This document shows, piece after piece, positions 21,053 through 31,992 of a stretch of DNA of 64,000 nucleotides; positions within the stretch are counted from its first letter, which is position 1; each line of letters begins with the position of its first letter. A program made the position numbers and the translations under genes. A model generated the notes under the pieces. It had not been told where the DNA came from. It saw nothing but the letters and a program-made list of their open reading frames with translations, and did no database searches. The DNA is taken from positions 19,754,998-19,818,997 of the forward strand of contig CM059186.1 of the NCBI GenBank assembly GCA_030323885.1, read 5' to 3'. This DNA comes from Branchipolynoe longqiensis (lineage: Eukaryota; Annelida; Polychaeta; Phyllodocida; Polynoidae).

Positions 21053-21529
21053 TATATTCCTATTTTATTGTCTGTTGCGAGGAAACACCAATTAGTGAGA
21101 ATTAAAATTACCCTCACTTAAAAAGTTTGTTATTTTACTTCAAATTTTGAATTGGCATTTACTGGCTTTTGCACCTGAACTCCTCATATGTATATGAATA
21201 AATATGGGATACAAATTCATACAGATTCATAGAGGATCTTTGGTGAAAAATACAGATTGCCATCCAAAGAAAAGTGGCAGGTCGGTGCATACTCCCCCAA
21301 TTACATGCCATAAGCCCATACAGCCATCTTTACCCATTGCTCTAGCGATCACCAATGAGGGGGAGGGGGGGTGGAGAGGAAGCGGATTTCCGCAAGCCCG
21401 GAACCAGCGCCCGGCGACCCGCCCGCTAACTAGGGGGCGGGGGCAGTCACGCTAGTTTCCGGCGCGTGACATAGCGATGGCTTGCTGAATTCCCAGAACG
21501 ATGGCGAGCAGGCCAAAATATCAATACTG
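21053..21529. other. No recognised feature
   Basis: AT-rich to 21290, then GC-rich 21350-21470. No supported gene. Confidence 0.4.
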
Positions 21530-22760
21530 AGGTGCTTGGACACCCCCCACCCCACTCCCAGCCCTAGCCCCACCCTCCATCATAAGAAGGACACATGCCA
21601 CCATCATTTGCACCAACCCCCATTGCACCACCCGAGTACTGCCCAAACCCCCCACCCACCCACCCACCCACACCCCCTACCTCCACACCCCTACCATCCG
21701 ACCGTTCACACCATCCTCCTCCAATTCCCAGATCCTCCCCACTCCTCACCACCCCACAACTAATTCCCCGCCTGTATCCACCACCCCTCAACCCCTAGCC
21801 ATCTATCCCAACCCCATCACTCCCATCCCCACCACCTGACCACCCCACAGCTACACCCACCCTCCATGTTCACCACCCTTCCACCCCTACCCCTCTACCC
21901 CCACCCCATCACTCCGATCCCCACCACCCACAGCTCCTCCGCCCCCATATCCACCACCCCTCCACCCCTATTCCTTTACCCACATCCCTTCCATCCATAT
22001 CACTCCACCGGCCACCCCATCACCCCCATCACCCCCTTCACCCCCCAACCCACAACTATCCCCCAACCTCCACCCCTACGCCTCCACCCATAAACACTCT
22101 ATTCCCACCCCCACCACCCCCACCACCCCAACCCACAACTACACACCCCCACCTCCACCCCTACGCCTCCACCCATAACCACTCTACCCCCCACCCCACC
22201 ACCCCCATCCGCACCACCCCTCTACCCATATCACTCCTCTGTCCACCCCCACCCCCCCCCCCCCCCACCACCCCCAACCCACAACTATCCCCAACCTCCA
22301 GCCCTACGCCTCCACCCATAACCACTCTACTCCCACCCCATCCCCCCATCCCAACCACCCCATCAACCATAACCACTCCACCTTCCACCCCATCACCCCC
22401 ATCCCCACCACCCTACAAATACACCCACCCCTCCACCCCCTACCACTCCACATTCCACATTCCACGTTCCACTCCACCTTCCACCCCATCACCCATACAT
22501 CCCACCACCCCTTCTAAACCACCCTACCCCTTCTCCCCCAACCCCTACCCCCACTCCATCTCCTCCCCGTCCATATCCCCTCTATCACCCCCTACCCATC
22601 CACCTCACCCTGACACACATGGAGTATCTCACCGTCCGCCGTAGTGCCCCATCCCACATAACACCCGCCATACCCCGCCCCTCCCACCCCGCCCCAACAC
22701 CACGCCCCCGCTCTCCATCCCGCCCCCGCCCTCCTCCTACACCCCCCACCCCACACTCAC
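21530..22760. repeat. 1.2-kb C-rich (CCACCC) tract
   Basis: Long C/A/T strand with very little G, built from CCACCCC, CATCACCC and CCTCCACCC. Proline/histidine-rich frames are compositional. Some 40-60 bp blocks recur (for example CCTCCACCCATAACCACTC at 22165 and 22309). Confidence 0.9.
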
Positions 22761-22900
22761 ACACCACCACCCAGCGGGACGTCCCTGAGTTATATGTCGC
22801 GAACTTCCCAGTGAAAGCCGGACGGGCCCGTTCAGTCATGCGTGATAGGCCAGTCTCATGGTCACACATGATGGATTGAGTCATCGTCGAACCCGGGACC

Positions 22901-23235
22901 AGACGGGATGGCCTAATGAGCTGAGCGTCCGTCTCCCGTTTTGGTAGATCATGGGATTCGAACCCTGATCAAGTCTAACCGATGACTTAAAATTGTATAT
23001 TTGTCGCTTCCTAGCCAGGCTTGCATCAGTATTAGGATAGGACAAGGACTGGGAAGCTCAGTATCAGGATAATGTGACTGAGTGGGATATCAGGACATAT
23101 TGCTGACGGCCCGGTCTCCCATTGGGACAGCACTATAAAATCGCCATGAGTTTACAGTGTCACAAGTCGGGAACCATCCTGATATGACATTAGAATAAGT
23201 TAGATGTTGCTAGGACGTAAAACTCCAACAACCAA
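22901..23235 (+). mobile_element. S1 SINE, full length
   Basis: Head AGACGGGATGGCCTAATGAG, B box ATTCGAACCC, complete body, and tail GATGTTGCTAGGACGTAAAA with CAACAACCAACAC. Confidence 0.85.
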
Positions 23236-23347
23236 CACATCAAACTCTGGCAAAAAAGAAAACTGTTTGTTCTCCAAGCGACACCAGGTGAACTGCCTCA
23301 GACCATGCGACATACATTCGCGTGCTGATTTTAGGATGCTTGATTGT

Positions 23348-23430
23348 TTGATATCTGGGGTACTACGTCCTCGCAACATCAACGGTCATATCACGACGGG
23401 TACCCACTTGTAACAGTCGCACACTCCTGG
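23348..23430 (-). mobile_element. S1 tail fragment
   Basis: CTACGTCCTCGCAACATCAA and following GACGGGTACCCACTTGTA. Confidence 0.7.
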
Positions 23431-23488
23431 TGACTGTGTTGTTTGTTTCTTTTTGTTTGTGATTGTTTGTTTATTTTGCTCATAACGG

Positions 23489-23995
23489 TTAAAGTTGCAT
23501 GGTCCGATGAAATATATTTTTGTCAAAACCAAGACACTTATCAAGATTGTATTCTATATATCCAACTTAGATACTGGTGCATTAACTAAGGATTTGTGAC
23601 AGCACATACAGTATAATCAGTGAATTTATTACCCCATCCCCTTGGATACTTACTTTGCCACAGCCATAAAAGGAAGAACACCATTAACCGATTAGGTCAA
23701 TCTCGTGGCCTCATTAGCCATCAGTGGAAAATACCAGGATACCAGGCTAAATTTGAATTAGGTCATCCTACATCATGTGGTCATCGCGAGACGTCAATAC
23801 ATATCATAGCTAGAGGACTTTTGGAAAGCTTGTCAAAAGTATTTTGAGTTCTTTCAGCTCAAATTGCTTCAAAATTAGACATTCTTCATCAAAATTACTC
23901 AGGACTAATGATTAGTAGGTTATAACGATCGATTTGATATATTTATTTTTTAAATGAAACACAAATTCAAACACCATCGGACCATGCAACTTTAA
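23489..23995. mobile_element. MITE-A copy 5, long variant
   Basis: Ends TTAAAGTTGCATGGTCCGAT and ATCGGACCATGCAACTTTAA. At 507 bp it is longer than the 330-350 bp copies because of an unrelated central segment (about 23615-23815) containing CATCATGTGGTCATCGCGAG. Confidence 0.85.
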
Positions 23996-24362
23996 GCGCA
24001 TGCACTTGTTTTCGCCGATGTGCAGTAATGGTCATAATCCATATTATGGATTGATTTCCTTTATCAATAATTTCTGTAAACTTGTTTATGATGTAGATGG
24101 GGTTTGGTTGTTGGAGTTTTATATCCCGGCAACATCTAAGTTCATATCAGGACGGGTACCGACTTGTGACAATGCGCACTCAGGGTGACTTTATAGTGTT
24201 GTCCCACTGAGAAATCAGTCTGCCGGCACCATGATCCGATATCCCACTTAGTCACATTATCCTGACACTGAGCAAACCAGTCATTGGCGTACCCTAGAAA
24301 TGCTGAACACCGGGTTGGATAGAAACCAGTATCAGTTGTGTAAGTCAGTGGCTTGACCCAGT

Positions 24363-24862
24363 GTGGCGTGCTCAGCCATGTACCATGCTCAGCCGTGTGA
24401 TTAGACTCAAACTCAAGGCATTGTCAATGGTCGTGAGTAATCTTCATACAGAAAATACAGAACAAGTGAAATATCTCTAAAACCACACCACCTATTAACA
24501 AATCGCTTGGTACACATATAGAAAGCATCTTCAGCAAAAAGATTATATTAAATTTATAATGTTATGGTTCTTGATTTCTATTAATTTTGATTAAAACTAA
24601 TGTTTTGCACTCCGTGTACTATCAAACTCAAGGCATTGTCAATGGTGGTGAGCAATCTTCATACAGAAAATCCAGGAAAAGTGAAATATCTCTAAAACCA
24701 CACCACCTAGAAACAAATCGCTTGGTACACATATAGAAAACATCTTTACCAAAACATTATATTAAATTTATAAGGATAGTGACTTACGACCATTGACAAT
24801 GCCTTGAGTTTGAGTCTATGCACACGGCTGAGCACGGTACACGGCTGAAAACGCCACACCGG
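24363..24862. mobile_element. Inverted-repeat element carrying satellite monomers
   Basis: Long inverted ends of about 75-80 bp: the left begins GTGTGGCGTGCTCAGCC and the right ends GGCTGAAAACGCCACACC. Between them are about two monomers of the same ~200-bp sequence that forms the array at 29760-30650 (shared GGCATTGTCAATGG, CACACCACCTA, TTAATTTTGA). The layout recalls the bivalve 'pearl' elements, whose cores hold tandem repeats (family knowledge, not proof). Confidence 0.75.
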
Positions 24863-24905
24863 TCTGCGTTTGAATGCACGACCTTCCGTGCAGGAAGCCC
24901 GCCGG

Positions 24906-25426
24906 TGTAGCGATTTCAATTTCCCCCTTTTCAAGTTCTCCCGGGGAATCTGAAAACGTTATTAATTTCCCCGGAGGGAAATTAAAAACATTTTCAGATT
25001 CCCAGGGGAGAAATTAAAAACAGTTTTCAGATTCCTCCCCCTATTTTCAAATTCTCCCCTCTGGGAATTTAAAATTGTTTAAAAAACTTTTAAAAAACAT
25101 TTTAAAATTCAGACCTATAATAATTATGTCTTAGCCATCTTGGAGACTTTTTGTGTCATTTGTGGTGAAATATGTTTTGTTGTACTAGTAATAATTTCCA
25201 TTATGCTGTTCTCTGTGTATTATTATATTTGTCATGAAAAATAAAATAAAATAACAAAAAATAACAAAAATAAAGAAAATTCTCCCCAAAATGGGGGGAG
25301 CTAAAGGTAAAACGAGGGAGGGAACTTGAAAACATTTTCAAATTCCCCTGGGATGAATTTGAAAACCTTTTCAAGTTCCCGGGGGGAACTGGAATCAGGG
25401 GGGAATTTGAATTTGAAATATTTACA
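24906..25426. mobile_element. Inverted-repeat element with CCGG target duplication
   Basis: 521 bp with ends TGTAGCGATTTCAATTTCCC and its diverged complement ending TTGAAATATTTACA, flanked by CCGG at 24902-24905 and 25427-25430. The interior alternates A/T-rich GAAAAC-TTTTC blocks with CCCCGGGG-like blocks, so it could fold extensively. It has no coding frame. Confidence 0.75.
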
Positions 25427-25769
25427 CCGGTGCTCTTGCCGATCTAGCCATACTGTTTGGTGGTGTTTTTGTTCAAATGTAGATGTGAGTAGCGATGAGT
25501 TGACAAAACCTAATTTTGTTCATGGTAGGACAACTTTTCTATGATAGAATCGAGTTCCTTTTTTTAATGTAAATGTTGGCAATAAGAACTTGCGTCAGTG
25601 ACCTACTTATAATGCCGACTCGGCACATTCAACCCATAGCTTTACAAAAGAAACAACGCTGGGAAATCCTATTCACCCAGTTCTAAATCTAGACTTTTCT
25701 AGACCACAAAGGCGCTTACAGGAAGTTGGTACTCAGTAATGCACTGAATGGAACGGACCAGATGCAGGG

Positions 25770-25930
25770 GTCGAATCGGTACAGCGCAGATTTCCCGTGC
25801 GGAAGGTCGGGAGTTCTATTCCCAGTCGAATCAAACCAATGACTTACCAATTTGATACTTGTCACTACCTAGCCTGGCACTCAGCATTACTAGAATAGGG
25901 GCAAGGACTGACTTAGCTCAGCATCTGTGC
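25770..25930 (+). mobile_element. S1 5' fragment, second head type
   Basis: Head GGTCGAATCGGTACAGCGCA with GCGGAAGGTCGGGAGTTCTA, and body to GGACTGACTTAGCTCAGCAT. Confidence 0.8.
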
Positions 25931-26034
25931 AGCACTAGTCCCATTTGATTCAAATCTATTGAATTTGTTTTAGTAATAATTTTGGGTATGTCGCTTTTTG
26001 CTTATGGCCTGTAACTCTTTGTAAACTGCAAATA

Positions 26035-26340
26035 GTTTGTTTGTTGTTGTTTTACGTCCTAGCAACATCTAAGGTCATATCAGGACGGGTACCGACTTGT
26101 GACAGTGCGCACTCATGGAGACTTTATAGTGCTGTCCCACTGGGAAACCAGGCCACCAGCACCATGCCCTGATATCCCACTCAGTCACATTATCCTGACA
26201 CTGAGCCAACCAGTGCCTGCCCTATCCTATTAATGCCGAGCGCCTGGCTAGGAAGCGACAAGTATACATTTTTAAGTCATTGGTTTGACTCGACCAGGGT
26301 TCGAACCCACGACCCCACGATCTACCAGCACGGGAGACGA
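26035..26340 (-). mobile_element. S1 SINE
   Basis: Tail TTACGTCCTAGCAACATCTA at the low coordinate and body to the head fragment CCACGATCTACCAGCACGGG. Confidence 0.85.
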
Positions 26341-26562
26341 GGCAAATAATATAAGTCGCCACGAGTGTGCACTGTCACAAGTCGGGACCCATCCTGATAT
26401 GACCTTAGATGTTGCCAGGATGTAAAACTCCCAACAACCAACCATCAACCGACCAGCTTATTTGACCGAGCACTGTTGATCCAATTTTCCACCCGGCTCT
26501 GCCTGTCCTGATATGAGCTTAGACGTTGCCAGGACATAAAACTCCAACAACCAACCAACCAA
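26341..26562 (+). mobile_element. Two S1 tail fragments
   Basis: 26345-26450 is a plus-strand tail facing the previous copy; 26508-26560 is a second short tail (GTCCTGATATGAGCTTAGAC). Confidence 0.75.
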
Positions 26563-26920
26563 TCCATCCGGCTCAAAAGTCGTCTGCGCTTGGCGACAGG
26601 TACTAATTAGGCGATGTCTAGAGCTCTTTATGTTCTACATTTCAGGTACCTTATGATATCAGGTGCAACAATTAGCTTCTCACCGAATTCAATATGCCTT
26701 TGTACTCTTTGAGCATGACTAAGAAAGCTAGTTCACAATGATGAGTGGGGGAGGGGGGAGGGGAGGGAGGGAGGAGGTCATTAGTCTACACATGAGCCAT
26801 CACCATTCATCTAAGCCATTCAGATTCTCGTCAGGCGTAAAATGCACACTTAGACTTTAATATATCAGCCTCGTCTTTGTGTTCCCACAAAGGAGTGCAC
26901 TCATCCTGCTAATGACAGTT
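26563..26920. other. No recognised feature
   Basis: Unique-looking sequence with a G-rich GGGAGGGAGGGAGG stretch at 26746-26775. Confidence 0.4.
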
Positions 26921-26921
26921 G

Positions 26922-26944
26922 ATATATATATATATATATATATA
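26922..26944. repeat. (TA)n microsatellite
   Basis: TA dinucleotides just before the R1 repeat. Confidence 0.9.
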
Positions 26945-26952
26945 CGTGATAT

Positions 26953-27250
26953 ATGAGCCTGTCTCAAAAGGTGAGTTGTAAACCACTGCCTTGTGGTACA
27001 GGTTCTTGACAGAACCGAAGGCTAAGGGAGCAAACCCTAAACAGAAAACCATGTCACTGTGGCAGCAATAAGGGTGGTTGATGTATGGAACTCCCAACAT
27101 CTCCCGACCAGCCACTGCAGGGACAAATAGTTTTGCGCCTGTCTTGACATGTTCTTGCCGGTGTGAAACCTCTATTTGCTCCCCAAGAGAGTGCCGCTGG
27201 TAACTTGCAAAAGCCAGCAGCACTTCAAGACTTTTGCAGGCAGCTTTCAT
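26953..27250 (-). pseudogene. Repeat R1, coding-like fragment (copy 2)
   Basis: Inverted match of 1-232. The minus frame is open for about 95 residues and contains QRHSLGEQIEVSHRQEHVKT and FVPAVAGREMLGVP, conserved in the other copy. The low-coordinate edge starts GAGCCTGTCTCAAAAGGTG, identical in type to a MITE-B end, so R1 may be an internal part of the longer element from which MITE-B derives. No known domain recognised. Confidence 0.5.
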
Positions 27251-27252
27251 GA

Positions 27253-27372
27253 AATGTTTAAGCCCGACTCATGGACGCGACTCTCACAGTAGAGAGCTAA
27301 ATGGAGAGCGGCAGTCGAGTAATGAAAGCAGTCTTTGTCCCATCACGACCAACAGCATGATGATGATGCTGA
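27253..27372 (+). mobile_element. LINE R, 3' end fragment
   Basis: CCGACTCATGGACGCGACTC through AACAGCATGATGATGATG; abuts R1 directly. Confidence 0.75.
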
Positions 27373-27445
27373 TGTATACATGTGTACATGGATATGAAGT
27401 GGGCAAGATTATAATCGAGCTGTGGCCTTTGCCGGCTTGGGTCGA

Positions 27446-27514
27446 GCAACCCGCATATGCAAATGCGGGCTTCTCGCCAAGACCAACCCGCATTGGCATT
27501 CAAATGCGGGGAAG
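27446..27514. repeat. Two adjacent small hairpins
   Basis: CCCGCATATGCAAATGCGGG (27450-27469) and, 18 bp on, CCCGCATT with AAATGCGGG (about 27488-27512). Both arms share CCCGCAT/ATGCGGG. Confidence 0.6.
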
Positions 27515-27619
27515 GGTTCGCTGCTGTAACTCATTGCTAGGAGATGCACTGCGGCGTCCCGTGTCACTCTCCTAGCAACGTAGAAGGTTCGAGCCATCAG
27601 GCCCAGACCCATCAAACAT

Positions 27620-28260
27620 GTTTCATTGGCGCTCTGATGTTTTAGATGATAATATTGCTTTAAATATAGTAATTGGGAGTATTTGAACTATAAAGGGAAT
27701 GGAGGGGAAATATGTATTCATATCGTTGACATTTGCAGAGATTAGATGATGTTGGTAGGAACAGAAATAAAGTTGTGAGCTCTTAAAATGTGATTGAGCC
27801 GTTCCTTGCATTCCTTACCCTTTACAAACAGGTCCATTATTACAATAACCGTTGTGGTCAACTCCGTAATAATGGTTCATTATAATATCTATTACTATTG
27901 GCCTTCTGTGCAGATGAGCTAGTGATGCTGACATCACCGAATGTAGCATAACCCTCTTCTCAGGACTAGTAACCACTTCCTTAATACCAACAATAATAAC
28001 AATAGGTAATATCTTGGGTGTTAATAAGTGACAGCAGCGGCGGAGTACACCATCGGCTTTTGCTAGGGAAGTGGGGAAGTAATGGTAATTAATACACATC
28101 AAATACAGGGGGGTAGAGCCCACAAACATAGGCTGTCGGCACTCGGGCGGGATTATATTAACGAAAACATGAAATTGCTATGAAGAAGGAGAGACGGTGG
28201 TGGCCAGCAGCAGGAGCGGGGAATCCATGGTATATTAATTGAACTAAAGGAATAGAACGG
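27620..28260. other. No gene recognised
   Basis: AT-rich, unique-looking sequence; the short minus frames have no recognisable domain. Confidence 0.4.
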
Positions 28261-28264
28261 TTAA

Positions 28265-28266
<2 letters not shown>

Positions 28267-28302
<36 letters not shown>
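28267..28302. repeat. (TA)n microsatellite
   Basis: Followed by an inverted pair ATGCGAGTATATCACTCGCA T near 28319-28339. Confidence 0.9.
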
Positions 28303-28305
<3 letters not shown>

Positions 28306-28519
28306 ATCTATAAGTATTATGCGAGTATATCACTCGCATAATGATATATGCTTTGTGTCGGGAAGGGAATTATATGTTTATGTACTACTTTATTATTGAT
28401 GGGGTGCCATACTTGATGTACGGCCCCCCTCCTGCAATCACGTGACCGGTGGCGCCACCACCGGCACGATCCTAACCGGGACACTACACTGTTTACTTGC
28501 GCCCGAGAAATATATACAT

Positions 28520-28523
<4 letters not shown>

Positions 28524-28555
<32 letters not shown>

Positions 28556-28579
28556 TATATATATATATATATATATATT
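28524..28579. repeat. (TA)n microsatellite, interrupted
   Basis: Two TA runs separated by GTTT. Confidence 0.9.
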
Positions 28580-29005
28580 CTATATACTCGTGAGTCTAGT
28601 ATACAGAGGCATAGAAGTTTCTTTCAAAACAAAGTTGTGAGACAGGAGTCGGAATTGTAAAGATGGACATTACAAATGCTGTGGCTTCATGGTCTATGTC
28701 GTGTAACAAAACATACAGGTCGCAGTTCCATATTTTCACACATCAACTTTATGCAAACTCAAAGTGACGTGACTCCTCGACCACACACACACACTGCTGT
28801 TCAGATAATACAGCAGCAGTGGTCGGTGAACTGTTAGCTGAACGCACCCCCTGTGGAGGAGGATCCATACGCCCGGAGCTGATGTGCGGCGTGCCGGCAA
28901 TTAGGGGGGTTACTGAATGGCAGTTGACATTCGGCGCCGGGGTACCAGCGATGATAACCCTCTGGTGGAGGTAGTAAATGGCTGTCGGCCGGCTCCGCTG
29001 TGGGG
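28580..29005. other. No recognised feature
   Basis: Ordinary mixed sequence; a frame on the minus strand extends only because of the GC repeat beside it. Confidence 0.4.
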
Positions 29006-29009
29006 TGGG

Positions 29010-29155
29010 GGGGGGGGCGTGGGGGCGTGGGGGCGTGGGGGCGTGGGGGCGGGGGCGTGGGGGCGTGGGGGCGTGGGGGCGTGGGGGCGTGGGGGCGTGG
29101 GGGCGTGGGGGCGTGGGGGCGTGGGGGCGTGGGGGCGTGGGGGCGTGGGGGCGTC
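29010..29155. repeat. 10-bp GC minisatellite (GTGGGGGCGT)n
   Basis: About 14 nearly perfect units with five-G runs every 10 bp, a pattern able to form G-quadruplexes. Gly/Ala/Trp-rich and Pro-rich frames over it are artefacts. Confidence 0.95.
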
Positions 29156-29300
29156 AGGGAGGTCGGGCCTAACAAGCGGAGCCTCGCCGGGAATCTTATC
29201 CAGCAGATCACGTGACAGGGCCATGTCGACAATGCCACCAGGGGGCGTTTACCGACGTGCGATAAGAAGGCACGGCTCACAACAAAACGATGTATATGTA

Positions 29301-29301
<1 letters not shown>

Positions 29302-29346
<45 letters not shown>
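29302..29346. repeat. (TA)n microsatellite
   Basis: Lies directly at the tail side of the following minus-strand S1. Confidence 0.95.
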
Positions 29347-29348
<2 letters not shown>

Positions 29349-29354
29349 TGGCTA

Positions 29355-29550
29355 CAGTTGGTTGGTTGTTGGAGATTTGCGTCCTGGCAACATCTAAGGT
29401 CATATCACGACTGGTAGTGACTTGTGACAGTGCACACTTATTGGAGATCAGGCTGACGGCACCACGACCATATATCCCACTCAGTCACATTATCCTTATA
29501 ATGAGCCAACCAGTCCTTGCCCTATCCTAATAATGCTGAGTGCCTGGCTA
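29355..29550 (-). mobile_element. S1 SINE, partial
   Basis: Tail GGTTGGTTGTTGGAGATTTG and body to GAGTGCCTGGCTAGG, then cut by the next copy. Confidence 0.8.
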
Positions 29551-29757
29551 GGATTTGTTTGTTTGTTTCTTGTCGTTTTACGTCCTAGCAACATCTAAGG
29601 TCATATCAGGACGGGTACCGACTTGTGACACTGCGCACTCATGGCGACTTTATAGTGCTGTCCCACTGGGAAATCAGGCCGCCGGCCCCCTCACCTTATA
29701 TCCCACTCAGGCACATTATTCTGACACCGAGCGAACCCTGGTCGAGTCGAACCAATG
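29551..29757 (-). mobile_element. S1 SINE, partial, in tandem with the previous
   Basis: Tail TTTACGTCCTAGCAACATCT, body with an internal deletion, ending CTGGTCGAGTCGAACCAATG. Confidence 0.8.
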
Positions 29758-29759
29758 GG

Positions 29760-30650
29760 GGACATGTGGCGTAGTTAGTTTTTCCGACACTTGGTGGCGC
29801 ATCGGTATTAGTGGGACTAAACGGCCATTGACAATGCTTGGAGTTTGCCGGTACGCACAGTGCAAAACGTTTATTTTATTCAAAATTAATAGAAATGCAG
29901 AACCCTAACCTTATGAATTTAATATAATCTATTCGTTGAAGATATTGTCTATATGTGTACCAATCGGTTTGTCTCTATGTCGTGTGGTTTTAGAGATATT
30001 TCACTACTTCTGTATGAAGATTGCTCACGGCCATTGACAATGCACTGAGTTTGCCGGGATGCGCAGTGCAAAACGTCTATTTTATTCAAAATTAATAGAA
30101 ATACAGAACCCTAACCGTATAAATTTAATATAATCTATTCGTTGAATATGTTTTCTATATGTGTACCAAACAGTTTGTTTTAGGTGGTTTGGTTTTAGAG
30201 ATATTGCCATTGACAATGCATTGAGTTTGCCGGTATGCACAGTGCAAAACGTTTATTTTATTGAAAATTAATAGAAATGCAGAACCCTAACCTTATAAAT
30301 TTAAGATAATCTATTCGTTGAATATGTTTTTTATATGTGTACTAAGCGGTTTGTCTCTAGGTGGTGTGGTTTTAGAGATATTTCACTTCTTCTGTATGAA
30401 TATAATTCAAGATTGCTCATGGCCATTGACAATGCATTGAGTTTGCCGGTACGCGCAGTGCAAAACGTCTATTTTATTCAAAATTAATAGAAAAAGAGAA
30501 CCCTAACCATATAGATTTAATATCATCTATTCGTTGAATATGTTTTCTATATGTGTACCAAGCGGTTTGTGTCTAGGTGGTGTGGTTCTAGAGATATTTC
30601 ACTTTTTCTGTATGAAGATTGCTCATAGCCATTGAGTTTGCAGTGTGACA
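29760..30650. repeat. ~200-bp satellite array
   Basis: Four to five units marked by CCATTGACAATGC at 29833, 30032, 30206 and 30424 (degenerate at 30630). Units contain GTGCAAAACGTTTATTTTAT and GAGATATTTCACT. The monomer is shared with the inverted-repeat element at 24363-24862. Confidence 0.9.
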
Positions 30651-30654
30651 GTGT

Positions 30655-30985
30655 GCCGAATAGGCCCACTCGTTCAGTGGTGACGCAAACGGCAGGAATT
30701 TGAACTAAAAAGTCGGAGGTCCCCCATTGCCTTAAAAACTGATACTTGTCGCTTCCTAGCCAGGTGCTCGGCATTATTAGGATATGGCAATGACTGGTTG
30801 GCTCAGGATAATGTGACTGAATGGGATATGAGATCATGGTGCTGATGGCCTGGTCTCCCAGTGGGGCATCACAATGAAGGCACCATGAGCAGCTGATGAG
30901 TGCGCACTGTCACAAGCCAGTACCCATTCTGATATGATCTTAGATGTTGCCAGGATGTAAAACCTCAACAACCAGCCAACTACCC
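30655..30985 (+). mobile_element. S1 SINE
   Basis: Degenerate head with AAGTCGGAGGTC, body from GATACTTGTCGCTTCCTAGC, and tail GATGTTGCCAGGATGTAAAA. Confidence 0.75.
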
Positions 30986-31180
30986 ATTCATGGAGAACCA
31001 GTGAGGGAAAATTGCAATTGTCAGATAAGAGCCCAATGTTTTCCCTGCTTCTCGTTTCTCGCCCCAACCCCGGTTACCATGTGCATTTGTTACTGGAGAA
31101 ATTGGCAGCCTCAGGCGGTTTCCTACGCCCTGATTGTAAATGGGAATGCCACGCTCTGTTTTTCGTCCAGTAGACATCTT

Positions 31181-31610
31181 AAGGCCCTGTCACACTACGA
31201 CGTTTCCCACCAACACGCGTCGACGTGTTGCCTTTTTGGTCGAAACGTTGGTACATGTCCGGTACGTTACCGGCGTGTTACTGGTGCGTTACCGGCGCGT
31301 TACCGGCACGTCGGTACACGTTGAGGGATAGCAACGTGTGAATGGACACGTCGGCGCACGTCGGCGCGCGTCGGGTCGCGCCGATCATTTTGTGCTTGCA
31401 CAAAACTTTCAACGGGCCGCAACGCGCGTCAGCGTGTTGGCGGGCGTGTTACGGACGTGTTAGCAACACGTCGACACCCGTTGGCGGCGCGCTGCAACCC
31501 GTCGAACTTTCTCCCACAAAGCCGAAAAGTTGGACGTTTCTCGACGGGTTGCAAATAGTTTGCGCGTTGCCGGCACGCCGGTGAGAAACGTCGTAGTCTG
31601 ACAGGGCCTT
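31181..31610. mobile_element. GC-rich fold-back MITE (ACGACG family)
   Basis: 430 bp with ends AAGGCCCTGTCACACTACGA and TCGTAGTCTGACAGGGCCTT; TA flanks on both sides are compatible with a TA duplication. The interior is saturated with ACACGTCGGCGCGCGT-like repeats. Related ends occur at 42525 and 52602. Confidence 0.85.
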
Positions 31611-31992
31611 ACATTCTGCTGGAATCGGGATTAATTCAAAGTTCAGCCTTTATTCACAGACTTGATTATTGATCCTGTCATTAACCCCTGACCGCCATAC
31701 CCGATTTCAATATACCACCAATGTAGATACAAGATTTGCGCTGGATGCAAAAATAACATACTTTCTGAACAACGTGGTTCTAGTGGAAATGTCGCGTAAT
31801 CTGAAGCTACCTTTGTATCCAATACCCTAACCACGCCCCCTTCCCATTGAAGCCGTGCATTAACCATGTTGTGCATACTTGGTCTTCTCAACTTTCATGA
31901 TTGCTGTATTATGGATGTGGTCTACAATCCTCTAAGTATTCCAGTCCCGCACTCACCTGTCTTGATGACACACTTCCTCTTGCCCAAACTTA
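31611..31992. other. No recognised feature
   Basis: Unique-looking sequence between two MITEs. Confidence 0.4.

Larger units (their letters stand above)
24100..25455 (-). mobile_element. S1 SINE split by two DNA elements
   Basis: Tail and body run 24100-24362, resume at 24863-24905 (second head type, GCACGACCTTCCGTGCAGGA) and finish at 25427-25455 (CCGGTGCTCTTGCCGATCTA). Two inverted-repeat elements occupy 24363-24862 and 24906-25426. Confidence 0.75.

Noticed and set aside
27450..27469. POU octamer ATGCAAAT as a regulatory site
   Set aside because: Lies inside a small palindrome repeated next door without the octamer; a chance match is as likely.
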